64,000 nucleotides of DNA, from positions 1-64,000 of the forward strand of contig DXHY01000044.1 in the NCBI GenBank assembly GCA_019113175.1, written 5' to 3'. Below are positions 16,312-24,606 of the stretch, one piece after another. Every line of letters starts with the position of its first letter. Position 1 is the stretch's first letter. The notes beneath the pieces were generated by a model that was not told the DNA's origin, ran no database searches, and saw only the letters and a list, made by a program, of their open reading frames with translations. This DNA is from Candidatus Eisenbergiella stercoravium (GTDB taxonomy: Bacteria; Bacillota; Clostridia; Lachnospirales; Lachnospiraceae). A program made the position numbers and the translations under genes.

Positions 16312-16348
16312 AGGAACGGAAAAGCAATGGAAAAAAGAACGGTTTCGG

Positions 16349-16658
16349 GGTATAATGATTGCGCGGTGCGCAATCCGGCACGATTATATCGTGCCGCACT
16401 CGCTCTACCGTGCCGCCCCGCTGTCGCGGGGATTATACCCTTAATCCACGGCTTGTGAAGAAAATGCTGCCTGCGGCATCGCTTTCTTCCCTGCGCGCGT
16501 GGTATAATGATTGAGCGGTGCCAATCCGGCACGATTATATCGTGCCGCACTCGCTCTACCGTGTTGCCCCGCTGCGCGGGGATTATACCGGAAATCCACA
16601 GCTTGTGGGGAAAATGCCGCCTGCGGCGTCGCTTTCCCCCCTGCGCATGTGGTATAAT
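16349..16658 (+). repeat. Promoter-bearing tandem repeat, two units of about 151 bp plus a third -10 box
   Basis: TATAAT boxes recur at 16351, 16503 and 16653. Each unit holds GGCACGAT-TAT-ATCGTGCC, CCCCGC-loop-GCGGGG, a long-range GGTATAAT/ATTATACC pair and a TGCCGCC-TGC-GGCG hairpin. Stem bases differ between units while pairing is kept. The element fills the aspS-MBL spacer; no open frame of interest lies in it. Confidence 0.75.
16650..16658 (+). promoter_or_regulatory. Extended -10 promoter of the MBL gene
   Basis: TGGTATAAT at the end of the second repeat unit gives a start near 16665 and a short leader before ATG 16685. No convincing -35 is visible. Confidence 0.5.
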
Positions 16659-16684
16659 AGCAACAAAAAGCGATGGAGGAACCC

Positions 16685-17470
16685 ATGATAACAATAACCT
16701 GGTTTGGAACGGCGTCCATTCTCATCGAGGCGTGCGGGCAGAAGCTGTTGTTTGATCCCTTTGTGGAGCTGAATGGAGGAAGCAATCCGAACACGCTGGA
16801 GGATTTTGAAGGAGTGAGTGATATCTGTGTCACTCATGGCCATCTGGATCACCTTTTTTTCGTGCCGGAGCTGGTGGAAGGACAGGATGCCACTGTACAC
16901 TGTCCGGCCGCGGCGGCGCGTACGCTGGAGGGCTTTCTGGAGGATAACGGTAATATTGTGCTCACCAGGCCTGGAGACAGCTGGAAGCTGGGAGAACTTC
17001 AGATTACAGCTTACCGGGGAAAGCATGTGGCCTTTTCTCCATCGCTGGTGCTTCACCGGCTTTTTTCACCAAAGCTTTTCAGGCGGCCGAAAAATCTGCT
17101 GTTTCTCGCCTGGGCACATCCCCGTTTCCGGGAAAGAAAGGATACGCTCGTCTATGAGATCGAAGCGGAAGGAAAGAATATCCTGCTGCTGGGAAGCATG
17201 GCGCTGGATGAGAAAACCGAATATCCTCAGGGGGCGGATCTGCTGATACTCCCCTATCAGGGAAAGCGCAGGCCGGAGGAAGCGGCCTGTGAGATCGTAG
17301 AAAGGCTGAAGCCGAAGCGGATCCTGCTGGATCATTTTGACGATGCCTTTCCGCCCGCGTCCGGGGAAGAGGATACGCGGCCCTTATACCGGCTGCTTTC
17401 TTCCCGCTTTCCTCAGATTCAGGCGGTTAAGCCGAAGGCGGGAAAGCCGGTCCGGCTTTGGGAAGCGTGA
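16685..17470 (+). CDS. MBL-fold metallo-hydrolase
   Basis: A 261-residue UlaG-like metallo-beta-lactamase-fold protein. The metal motif is THGHLDHLF (HxHxDH), the N-terminus TWFGTASILIEACGQ is typical of the L-ascorbate-6-P lactonase-like branch, and LLDHFDDAFPP supplies the last His region. It is presumably a cytosolic hydrolase with unknown substrate. GGAGG at 16675-16679 selects ATG 16685, not the ATG at 16673 that lies in it. Confidence 0.85.
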   Translation: MITITWFGTASILIEACGQKLLFDPFVELNGGSNPNTLEDFEGVSDICVTHGHLDHLFFVPELVEGQDATVHCPAAAARTLEGFLEDNGNIVLTRPGDSWKLGELQITAYRGKHVAFSPSLVLHRLFSPKLFRRPKNLLFLAWAHPRFRERKDTLVYEIEAEGKNILLLGSMALDEKTEYPQGADLLILPYQGKRRPEEAACEIVERLKPKRILLDHFDDAFPPASGEEDTRPLYRLLSSRFPQIQAVKPKAGKPVRLWEA

Positions 17471-17584
17471 AAACAGAAATTTGACAGGAAAGGGCCGGCG
17501 CTGAACCGTCCGCGCAAAAATGCCGTGCGGACGGACCTTGGATTGTACGGAGCGGCCTGCCGCAGATACAGGATGAGGGGAAAC

Positions 17585-18658
17585 GTGAAAAAAAGAATAG
17601 AATATCTGGATATTGTAAAGGTAATTGCTATTTTCCTGGTGGTGTTCTGCCATTTTGTGCTTCTTTCGGAAACCGTTCCGGCCAATCTGTTCATGTCAGC
17701 ATGCTGGTCGGGCGTGCCCATGTTTTTCATGGTAAACGGAGCGCTTTTATTCACCCGTCCGCTGAAGCTGAAGAAGCATATTTACAAGACGCTGACCACC
17801 TATCTGGTGCTGGTCATCTGGCGGCTGATCTATCTGTTCTCCATCGGCGCGATCAACCATGTGCCGGTTTCGGGCTTTGGAGAAAATGAGCTGTTCCTTT
17901 ATCTGTTCGCCTTCGGAAATCTGGAGGGAATCGGGACGGGGCATCTTTGGTTTATAGAGGCGCTTCTGGCCGTCTATGTGCTGTTTCCTTTGTTTCGGAT
18001 CTGCTTCGATCTTCCGTTCGGAAGGAAGCTGATTCTGTTTTTTGCCATATACGGGCTGGTTGTGACCAACGGGATGAGTGCGCTTCAGATCCTGCTGGAC
18101 GGCCTTACGGCTTCGGGCCGGATCGGAACCGTCTCCCTTTCTGCCATTGGCGTCCTCAATCCCTTCGGAACCTATGCCAACATGCTGGGCTTTTTCCTGC
18201 TGGGGGCCTGGATTCATACCGGCCCGGTCATCGGCGGAAGCCTGCGCGCGCAGCGCCTGATCGGCGCGGCGATGGCCGTTCTCGGCCTTCCCGGCATCTG
18301 GGCTGTGAAATGGTATCTGAGCGGAACCCCGGTCTGGGACGGCATTCTTCTGGTGGAGGGGTATCGGCATATTCCCGTGATCCTGCTCGCGGTGGGCGTT
18401 TTCCTGCTCTGTCGGGATCTTACCATCAAAAACAGGTTCCTTTCTGCTGCTGTACGCGCTGTGGCCTCCAGAACTCTGGGAATTTACTATCTGCACTGGA
18501 TCTTCGGGTGGCTCCTTGTGCCGCATATGGCCCTGCTTTTCACACGCTTCAGCGTGGTGTCCAACATTTTGAAAACTCTTGCGCTCATTCTGCCCGCTCT
18601 GCTTGTGACCTTCCTTCTGGAAAAAATTCCGGCGGTGCGCAGGCTTGTGACGGGATAA
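17585..18658 (+). CDS. Acyltransferase family 3 membrane protein
   Basis: A 357-residue polytopic protein with about ten hydrophobic segments. The N-terminus RIEYLDIVKVIAIFLVVFCH matches the acyltransferase-3 pattern, with the conserved His at the end of TM1 region, and GTGHLWFIEALLAVY corresponds to the HLWFL-type motif. Such proteins O-acylate surface sugars or peptidoglycan. GTG 17585 with GAGGGG six bases upstream is favoured over ATG 17573, which overlaps that site. No glycan-synthesis cluster surrounds it. Confidence 0.8.
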   Translation: MKKRIEYLDIVKVIAIFLVVFCHFVLLSETVPANLFMSACWSGVPMFFMVNGALLFTRPLKLKKHIYKTLTTYLVLVIWRLIYLFSIGAINHVPVSGFGENELFLYLFAFGNLEGIGTGHLWFIEALLAVYVLFPLFRICFDLPFGRKLILFFAIYGLVVTNGMSALQILLDGLTASGRIGTVSLSAIGVLNPFGTYANMLGFFLLGAWIHTGPVIGGSLRAQRLIGAAMAVLGLPGIWAVKWYLSGTPVWDGILLVEGYRHIPVILLAVGVFLLCRDLTIKNRFLSAAVRAVASRTLGIYYLHWIFGWLLVPHMALLFTRFSVVSNILKTLALILPALLVTFLLEKIPAVRRLVTG

Positions 18659-18672
18659 GGGGAGAACATCAG

Positions 18673-18712
18673 GCCGCTGCCTGCCGGTTTACCGACGGAC
18701 AGCGGCTTTTTT
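18673..18712 (+). terminator. Intrinsic terminator of the acyltransferase gene
   Basis: GCCGCTG (18673-18679) pairs with CAGCGGC (18700-18706), with CCGG/CCGA-like inner pairing, followed by T6. Confidence 0.75.
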
Positions 18713-18858
18713 ATTCAGCAGGAAATTTCATTTCCTATCGTATAAAAACCTCCGGTGGATCGCACTGCGGCGGAAAGGAAGATGTCGCTTACGCGACCCG
18801 CCACGCAGGTAATCTTTGATTACCGGGAAAATCCCGCAAGCGGGATTCTTTTTTACAC
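18713..18858 (+). repeat. Composite repeat R, long copy
   Basis: It starts at a terminator U-tract with the palindrome AGGAAAT-TTC-ATTTCCT, then TATAAAAACCTCCGGTGG, then small hairpins (GTCGC/GCGAC at 18784-18797, GGTAATC/GATTACC at 18808-18824), and ends in a terminator-like AATCCCGC/GCGGGATT plus T6 (18830-18854). Shorter copies occur at 23111 and 63955. With repeat E it fills the 390-bp acyltransferase-SDR spacer. Confidence 0.7.
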
Positions 18859-18920
18859 GATAAGCCCGTAGGGAGACCGCGTGAATAGACACACCTGCTT
18901 TACAGACAGGCGGACATCCG
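18859..18920 (+). repeat. Dispersed repeat E, copy 2
   Basis: GATAAGCC to CATCCG, homologous to 14797-14859 with one single-base gap. It again follows a terminator U-tract by four bases. Confidence 0.7.
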
Positions 18921-18972
18921 TATGAAAAGAAACCGAATAAAGCCGGAGCAATGTGTCAATCCTGAATATAGC

Positions 18973-19000
18973 TTGACAAAAAGGAAAAATATGTTATGAT
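18973..19000 (+). promoter_or_regulatory. Promoter of the SDR gene
   Basis: TTGACA (18973-18978), 16 bp, TATGAT (18995-19000). Directly downstream is an AT-rich partly symmetrical stretch (AATAACAATAATTATTA, 19007-19023) that could be an operator over the start site. Confidence 0.6.
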
Positions 19001-19048
19001 AAAATCAATAACAATAATTATTACTAAAATATGAAAGGAGGAGACAAC

Positions 19049-19792
19049 ATGCTGAAAGGGAAAACAGCGGTAGTTACGGGAGGAACAAGGGGAATCGGTT
19101 TTGCAGTGGTGAAGAAGTTCCTGGAGAACGGTGCGGCGGTTGCGCTCTGGGGTTCCAGGCAGGAAACCGTAGAGGATGCTCTGGAGAAGCTGCGGGCGGA
19201 GAATCCGGACTGGAATGTGATTGGCATGTCGCCGGATCTGGGCAGCCTGCAGGAGGTGGAAGCCGCCATGAAGCAGGTGAAGGAGCAGTTTGGCAGGCTG
19301 GACATTCTGGTGAACAATGCGGGAATTTCGGCAAGGGAAAGTTTTTATGATTACAGAGAGGAGGATTTTGAGAAAATCACGGATCTGAACCTGAATGCGG
19401 TATTCCGCTGCTCCAGAGCAGCAGCGCCCCTGATGAAAGAGCAGGGCGGCGGTGTAATCCTGAACACCAGCTCTATGGTGAGCATTTACGGACAGGCCGC
19501 GGGCGTTGGCTATCCGGCGTCCAAATTCGCGGTGAACGGCCTGACGAAATCCCTGGCAAGGGAGCTGGGGCGGGATCATATACGGGTCAACGCAGTTGCT
19601 CCCGGCGTCATCCGGACGGATATGGTGGCGGCCCTTCCAAAGGAGCTGATCGAGCCGCTCATCCGGACCATTCCCCTGGGCCGTGTGGGAGAGCCGGAGG
19701 ATGTGGCAAATGCCTTCCTCTTCCTTGCAAGTGATATGGCGTCCTATGTGACCGGGGAGATCCTGTCTGTGGACGGAGCTGCAATGACCTGA
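19049..19792 (+). CDS. SDR family oxidoreductase (FabG-like)
   Basis: A 247-residue classical short-chain dehydrogenase. VVTGGTRGIGFAV binds NAD(P), NNAG is the structural motif, and the catalytic Ser-Tyr-Lys set is NTSSMVS ... YPASKFAV. The C-terminus VTGEILSVDGAAMT matches FabG-type 3-oxoacyl-ACP reductases, but many sugar or steroid dehydrogenases share it and no fab genes are nearby, so no symbol is assigned. AAAGGAGG precedes ATG 19049. It lies 102 bp before the flavin reductase-rubredoxin gene. Confidence 0.85.
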   Translation: MLKGKTAVVTGGTRGIGFAVVKKFLENGAAVALWGSRQETVEDALEKLRAENPDWNVIGMSPDLGSLQEVEAAMKQVKEQFGRLDILVNNAGISARESFYDYREEDFEKITDLNLNAVFRCSRAAAPLMKEQGGGVILNTSSMVSIYGQAAGVGYPASKFAVNGLTKSLARELGRDHIRVNAVAPGVIRTDMVAALPKELIEPLIRTIPLGRVGEPEDVANAFLFLASDMASYVTGEILSVDGAAMT

Positions 19793-19894
19793 ACATTGCT
19801 GTGCCGATGACCTTAAATTTTCGGAGAGATGACCGAAAAAAGCGGCGGCTCGGGCAGGCCCGCATATTTATGGAATATCAGATGGAGGAAGAAC

Positions 19895-20587
19895 ATGAAT
19901 ATTCAGACCTTTTTTCAGTTGAATTACGGTGTTTACATCACCACCACCCTGGACGGAGAACGGCCCGTGGGCTGCGTGACCAACAGCATCATGCAGATCA
20001 CGGCGGAGCCCGCTACCTTTGCGGTGAGCGTTAATCACGATAACTACACCCATGGCTGCATTGAAAGGACGGGAAGCTTCGCCTTTTCCATCCTGGGAGA
20101 AAATACGGATCCCGCGCTGATCGGCGCGTTCGGTTTTCACAGCAGCAGGGACACGGATAAATTTCAGAATGTTCCCGTAAAGACGGCTGCCGGACTTCCT
20201 GTGATCGCCTCTTCCTGCGGTTATGTGGTCTGCCGCCTGATTGGAAGCCTGGAAACCCCAACTCATACCATCTTTCTGGGGCAGGCGGAGGAAGCGGAGA
20301 TTCTGGACGGCTCCCAAACCCCGATGACCTATTCATATTATCATCGTGTGATCAAGGGGAAGGCGCCGAAGAATGCGCCAACCTGGCAGCCGGAGACACA
20401 GGAGGCGGAAGAGAAATCCGTTTCCCACGCGGCAGAAGATGAAAGGGCAACGCAGGACGGAGCGGCCGGCAGCGTTGGAAAATGGATCTGTGGAATCTGC
20501 GGCTATGTCTACGAGGGCGAGACGCTCCCGGAGGATTTTAAATGTCCGGTCTGCGGCCGCGGCCCGGAAGTATTCCGGAAGGCATGA
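19895..20587 (+). CDS. Flavin reductase-like domain fused to rubredoxin
   Basis: A 230-residue fusion. Residues 1-155 form an FMN-binding split-barrel (LNYGVYITTTLDGERPVG, NSIMQITAEPATFAVSV). A charged linker follows (about 165-192), and residues about 193-230 are a rubredoxin with both knuckles (ICGICGYVYEG and KCPVCGRGPEVF). This resembles high-molecular-weight rubredoxin proteins that pass NAD(P)H electrons to flavodiiron oxygen reductases or superoxide reductase. The window's SOR at 12101 is a plausible acceptor, though unlinked. GGAGGAAG selects ATG 19895. Confidence 0.85.
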   Translation: MNIQTFFQLNYGVYITTTLDGERPVGCVTNSIMQITAEPATFAVSVNHDNYTHGCIERTGSFAFSILGENTDPALIGAFGFHSSRDTDKFQNVPVKTAAGLPVIASSCGYVVCRLIGSLETPTHTIFLGQAEEAEILDGSQTPMTYSYYHRVIKGKAPKNAPTWQPETQEAEEKSVSHAAEDERATQDGAAGSVGKWICGICGYVYEGETLPEDFKCPVCGRGPEVFRKA

Positions 20588-20636
20588 AAGAAAGCGCATA
20601 AACGGGTAAGCATAACCGGCATCAGATAACCGGCGG

Positions 20637-20674
20637 AAACGGTTCGGATTTTAGCAGAAAGTCCGGGCCGTTTT
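20637..20674 (+). terminator. Terminator after the rubredoxin fusion
   Basis: AAACGG-TT-CGGA (20637-20646) pairs with TCCG-GG-CCGTTTT, giving an interrupted stem ending in T4. Confidence 0.55.
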
Positions 20675-20717
20675 CGTCTGCCGGACAAAAGTGCCAAAAA
20701 AAGCATTGATTGGAAAA

Positions 20718-20746
20718 TTGCCACTGCGGGCTGTTTGTGGTAAGAT
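20718..20746 (+). promoter_or_regulatory. Promoter of the sugar nucleotidyltransferase
   Basis: TTGCCA (20718-20723), 17 bp, TAAGAT (20741-20746). The leader to 20999 is about 245 nt and contains a 16-nt palindrome TTTGGCCGCGGCCAAA (20787-20802). No coding frame of note is present in 20588-20998. Confidence 0.5.
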
Positions 20747-20998
20747 GGAGGCAAAGAAAACGCGGCGGGGTATTCCGAAGGCTGCCTTTGGCCGCGGCCA
20801 AAACGGAAGGAAAACCTGACTTAACATTTCGACAGCTCTATATAACAAATGGCAGTTGCGGGATGTACGGGTTTCCAGATAAAATAAAAGGGTAAAGTGA
20901 AGCAGGCCTGCGGACTTTACGAACAATTTGACATTTTTAAGGATGTTGGCTTCACAACCCTGGCATCGCGTGAAAAACACGCAGAAGGGGAAGAAAAA

Positions 20999-21919
20999 AT
21001 GGACAAACCGGTACTTGTAATTCTGGCAGCGGGTATGGGAAGCCGCTACGGCGGACTCAAGCAGATCGATCCGGTGGACGAACAGGGCCACAAGATCATT
21101 GACTTTTCCATGTACGACGCGCACAGGGCGGGCTTTGAAAAGGTCGTTTTCATCATTAAGAAAGAAAATGAAAAGGATTTCCGTGAGTGCGTGGGAGACA
21201 GAGTGAGTAAGCACATGGAAGTCGAGTACGTTTTCCAGGAACTCGACAAGGTTCCGGAAGGCTTTCAGATTCCGGAAGGCAGAGTGAAGCCCTGGGGAAC
21301 GGCGCACGCGATCCTCTGCTGCAAGGACGTGGTAAAGGGACCGTTTGCGGTCATCAACGCGGATGATTATTATGGAAGAAGCGCGTATACCACGCTGTAC
21401 AACTTCCTGACCACCCATCATGATGATGAGAAATACCGCTACGCCATGGTGGGCTATGAACTCGGCAATACGCTGACGGAAAACGGTTCCGTTGCCCGCG
21501 GCGTATGTGTGACCGATGAGAACGGCTACCTGAAGGAAATCGCGGAGCGCACCAAGATCGTCAAGACTGCGGACGGAGCGGCCTATACGGAGGATGACGG
21601 AGCAACCTGGACGCCTCTCGCGCTGGACACTCTGGTATCCATGAACATGTGGGGCTTTTCCGCAAGCATCTTAAACGAACTGGAGAGCGCGGTGAACAGC
21701 TTCTTTAAAAATGAGGTGGAGAAGAATCCGCTGAAGTCGGAATGTTTCCTTCCCATCGAGGTGGATAAGCTCCTGAAGCAGGACAAGGCCACTGTCGAGG
21801 TGCTTTCTTCCAAAGACAAGTGGTTCGGCGTAACCTACAAGGAAGACAAGCCCTTCGTGATGGAATCCATTGCCCGTCTGAAGGCGGAAGGCGTTTATCC
21901 GGAATATTTGTGGTTATGA
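20999..21919 (+). CDS. NTP-sugar nucleotidyltransferase
   Basis: A 306-residue GT-A fold pyrophosphorylase. VILAAGMGSRYGGLKQIDP is the nucleotide-binding loop with the catalytic Arg and Lys, WGTAHAILCC and NADDYYG supply the base- and metal-binding residues. It would form an NDP-sugar from a sugar-1-phosphate; adjacency to galE suggests UDP-glucose/galactose chemistry, although it is not a canonical GalU. GAAGGGGAAG precedes ATG 20999. Its stop codon lies inside the first copy of the following repeat module. Confidence 0.8.
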   Translation: MDKPVLVILAAGMGSRYGGLKQIDPVDEQGHKIIDFSMYDAHRAGFEKVVFIIKKENEKDFRECVGDRVSKHMEVEYVFQELDKVPEGFQIPEGRVKPWGTAHAILCCKDVVKGPFAVINADDYYGRSAYTTLYNFLTTHHDDEKYRYAMVGYELGNTLTENGSVARGVCVTDENGYLKEIAERTKIVKTADGAAYTEDDGATWTPLALDTLVSMNMWGFSASILNELESAVNSFFKNEVEKNPLKSECFLPIEVDKLLKQDKATVEVLSSKDKWFGVTYKEDKPFVMESIARLKAEGVYPEYLWL

Positions 21920-22037
21920 TTAGATGCCGCCTGTGGCGGCAGAACAGGAGGCCGGCACGAACCGGTGGGTTCGTGCCAAAGAACGGAGATACCGTTCTTT
22001 TATGATTAGATGCCGCCTGTGGCGGCGGAACAGGAGG
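21914..22037 (+). repeat. Hairpin module array before galE
   Basis: Two nearly identical 38-bp copies (21914-21951 and 22000-22037), TTATGATTAGATGCCGCC-TGT-GGCGGC-rGAACAGGAGG, flank two more hairpins: CGGCACGAACC/GGTTCGTGCC and AAAGAACGG-AGATA-CCGTTCTTT. The second copy supplies the galE Shine-Dalgarno. The first copy contains the TGA of the upstream gene. Confidence 0.85.
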
Positions 22038-22042
22038 AGACC

Positions 22043-23059
22043 ATGGCAATTTTAGTGACAGGCGGTGCCGGATATATCGGCAGCCATACAGTAGTAGAGC
22101 TGCAGAACGCGGGATACGATGTGGTGGTGGTGGATAACCTCTGCAATTCCAGCGAGAAGTCCCTGCAGCGCGTGGAAAAGATCACGGGAAAAAGCGTTCC
22201 TTTTTACAAGGCCGACATCCTCGACAGAGAGGCTCTGAACGCAATTTTTGAAAAGGAAAAAATCGATTCCTGCATCCATTTCGCAGGACTCAAGGCGGTC
22301 GGCGAGTCTGTTGCCAAGCCGTGGGAATACTACGAGAACAACATTGCGGGAACCCTGACCCTGGTGGATGTGATGCGCAAGCACGGCGTGAAGAACATCA
22401 TCTTTTCTTCCTCAGCCACCGTTTACGGCGATCCGGCGGTCATCCCCATCACGGAGGAGTGCCCGAAGGGACAGTGCACCAATCCCTATGGCTGGACCAA
22501 GTCCATGCTGGAGCAGATCCTGACCGACATCCAGAAGGCGGATCCGGAATGGAACGTGGTGCTTCTGCGTTACTTCAATCCCATTGGAGCCCACAAGAGC
22601 GGCCTGATCGGTGAGAACCCCAACGGCATCCCCAACAACCTGATGCCTTACATCACCCAGGTTGCCGTCGGCAAGCTGAAACAGCTGAACGTATTCGGAA
22701 ACGACTACGATACGCCGGATGGAACCGGAGTCAGAGATTACATCCATGTGGTTGACCTGGCAAAGGGTCATGTGAAGGCACTGAAGAAGATCGAGGACAA
22801 TTCCGGCCTTTCCATCTACAATCTGGGAACCGGAAAGGGCTACAGCGTGCTGGATATCGTGAAGAACTTCGAGGAAGCCACAGGCGTGAAGATTCCTTAT
22901 GTGATCAAGGAGCGCCGCCCCGGCGACATCGCCACCTGCTACTCCGATGCCAGCAAGGCGGAGCGGGAGCTGGGCTGGAAGGCCGAGTACGGCATTAAGG
23001 AAATGTGTGCAGACTCCTGGAGATGGCAGTCTCAGAATCCCAACGGATACGATGACTGA
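22043..23059 (+). CDS. galE: UDP-glucose 4-epimerase
   Basis: A 338-residue extended SDR interconverting UDP-glucose and UDP-galactose. [16 protein letters not shown] binds NAD+, the catalytic pair is in SSSATVYG and [12 protein letters not shown] (YxxxK), and [17 protein letters not shown] is a GalE hallmark. Length is normal. AGGAGG from the repeat module sits 5 bp before ATG 22043. It forms a likely two-gene unit with the nucleotidyltransferase. Confidence 0.95.
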   Translation: MAILVTGGAGYIGSHTVVELQNAGYDVVVVDNLCNSSEKSLQRVEKITGKSVPFYKADILDREALNAIFEKEKIDSCIHFAGLKAVGESVAKPWEYYENNIAGTLTLVDVMRKHGVKNIIFSSSATVYGDPAVIPITEECPKGQCTNPYGWTKSMLEQILTDIQKADPEWNVVLLRYFNPIGAHKSGLIGENPNGIPNNLMPYITQVAVGKLKQLNVFGNDYDTPDGTGVRDYIHVVDLAKGHVKALKKIEDNSGLSIYNLGTGKGYSVLDIVKNFEEATGVKIPYVIKERRPGDIATCYSDASKAERELGWKAEYGIKEMCADSWRWQSQNPNGYDD

Positions 23060-23078
23060 TCTCAGAAAAAAACGGATG

Positions 23079-23116
23079 GCTGCCGGGACTGAGTGGGTTC
23101 CGGCGGCCTTTTTTAT
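23079..23116 (+). terminator. galE terminator
   Basis: GGCTGCCGG pairs with CCGGCGGCC (one G-T), loop of 13 nt, followed by T6. Confidence 0.8.
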
Positions 23117-23148
23117 ACGACAGGAAATTTCATTTCCCACCGTATAAG
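23111..23148 (+). repeat. Repeat R, short copy
   Basis: ATACGACAGGAAAT-TTC-ATTTCCCACCGTAT starts in the galE terminator U-tract. The AGGAAATTTCATTTCC core matches the copies at 18720 and 63955; outer stem pairs ATACG/CGTAT are kept though inner bases have drifted. The unit's later part is not preserved here. Confidence 0.6.
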
Positions 23149-23207
23149 AAAAGACGCTCCGCTGTGGATGCGCACTCGCGCACACTTTTGATAAGGGGGG
23201 AAAGAAG

Positions 23208-24344
23208 ATGCAAAGAAGCGGAGAAAAAACTCCTGTTCAGCCTGACAGGCTCAGGAGAGTGGAGCAGCTGTTCAATGAGTGCCGGATGCAGAAGCGGCTT
23301 CCTGAGAGAAAAAAAGTACAGAAGGATTCCGAAGAAGTGCCCGGAAGTGTTTCCGGAGCATTTTCCGGAATATTTTCCGGAGCAGCCATGATCGCCACGT
23401 CAGATGGCCCGGTCTTTTCCTGTGCCTGCGGATATGAGAATCTGGCGTATGGGATTGAAAACCGGCTGGACACGGCGTTTGATACGGCTTCCATTACGAA
23501 GCTTTTTACCGCAGCCGGTATTGTCCTTCTGGAAAGCCGGGGATTGCTTCGGCTGGAGGACCCCGTTCATTCCATTCTTGATCTGGGAGGAACCAGAATT
23601 CCGGAGGATGTGAGGCTGGTGCATCTTCTGACCCACACATCAGGAATTGCGGATGATGCGGATGAGGAGGGCGGGGAGGATTACTCGGCGCTTTTTGTGG
23701 AGACGCCGAATTATTCTTTCAGGGAAAACCGGGATTTTTTGAAAAATTTCGTACATAAGGAGCCAAATTTCCGGGCGGGAGAGCAGATTCGGTATAACAA
23801 CTGTGGTTTCATTTTGCTGGGCCTGGTAATCGAGAAGCTGACGGGAAAGGAGTACCGGACTTTCATAACAGATGAAATTTTCCGGCCGTTCGGTATGAAG
23901 GACAGTTTTTTCGCGGCCAAAGAGGATACGGACAAAAGGTTTGCGGAAGGGTATTTTTACGGGAAGGACGGCAGACTGAAGTAGAATATCTATTCCTTTC
24001 CACCTATCGGCACGGCAGACAGCGGGGCCTATACCACGGTGCAGGATCTGGACCGTTTCTGGAGATATGTGAGCGAAAGCCCCATATACCGGAAGATGCT
24101 TCTGCCTCACACGAATGTGAGAAGAGAGGAAGGAGAATATTCCTTTACCACAGGACTCGGCCTGGGGCTGAGGGAGAAAAACGGCCGGATCTTCCGCGCC
24201 TGGAAGGAGGGTTCCAACGACGGCGTGTGCAATATCACCGCATTTTATCCGCAGGCCGGACTGATCTTTACCATTCTGGGAAATGTGGACATGAATATCT
24301 GGCGGCTGCACGCGGAAGCGGAGCGGCTGCTGTTTGAGGACTGA
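23208..24344 (+). pseudogene. Beta-lactamase-like serine hydrolase interrupted by one in-frame TAG
   Basis: The first 258 codons end at TAG 23982-23984, and the same frame continues without change to 24344, giving 378 residues if read through. The N-terminal part has the active-site SITK motif (TASITKLF, Ser-x-x-Lys) and the YNNCGF motif (Tyr-x-Asn); the C-terminal part has NIYSFPPIGTADSGAYTT, the HTG-equivalent region and the final strand, which lies beyond the stop. So the class C-like penicillin-binding fold would be incomplete without readthrough. A single AAG or CAG to TAG change explains it. RBS AAGGGGGG precedes ATG 23208. Recent pseudogene, sequencing error and amber suppression are all possible. 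Confidence 0.8.
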
Positions 24345-24355
24345 GAGGGAAAAAA

Positions 24356-24445
24356 GTGAAGAGAAAAATCATCAACATGAGCATCTGTCTCTGTACAGGA
24401 TCCGGTGATCGGGCAGACCTGTACAGAGGTTTCTTCAGAATATGA
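24356..24445 (+). CDS. Possible 29-residue leader peptide of the MFS gene
   Basis: GTG 24356 has GAGAGGG (24344-24350) upstream and opens a 29-codon frame (KRKIINMSICLCTGSG...) that ends TGA 24443-24445 just past the hairpin at 24389-24428. Leader-peptide attenuation is known for drug exporters and ribosome-targeting resistance genes; here it is only suggested by position. Confidence 0.25.
   Translation: MKRKIINMSICLCTGSGDRADLYRGFFRI
24389..24428 (+). promoter_or_regulatory. Stable hairpin in the MFS leader
   Basis: CTCTGTACAGG (24389-24399) pairs perfectly with CCTGTACAGAG (24418-24428), 11 bp with an 18-nt loop. It has no U-tract, so it is not a simple terminator. It overlaps the short frame at 24356. 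Confidence 0.5.
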
Positions 24446-24606
24446 GGGAAAACCCCCACGATCTGAAACAGCGGCTTCTTTCGGAGAGAAACCTTCCGGC
24501 GTGAAATCTTTCCAAAGAAACTGCATTCTGCCCGCACAGGACCCTGTACTTTTACGGAGAAACGAGTTTAACCTTAACGGATCATCTGTAAAAGGAGGAA
24601 TATCCT

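Noticed and set aside
16173-16694. Minus-strand open frame of 173 codons
   Set aside because: It lies in aspS 3' end and the hairpin tandem repeat; its apparent internal repeats are caused by that DNA repeat.
23164-23391. Alternative frame at the start of the serine hydrolase
   Set aside because: The 23208 start has AAGGGGGG at correct spacing and leads into the conserved SITK motif; the other frame has no motif.
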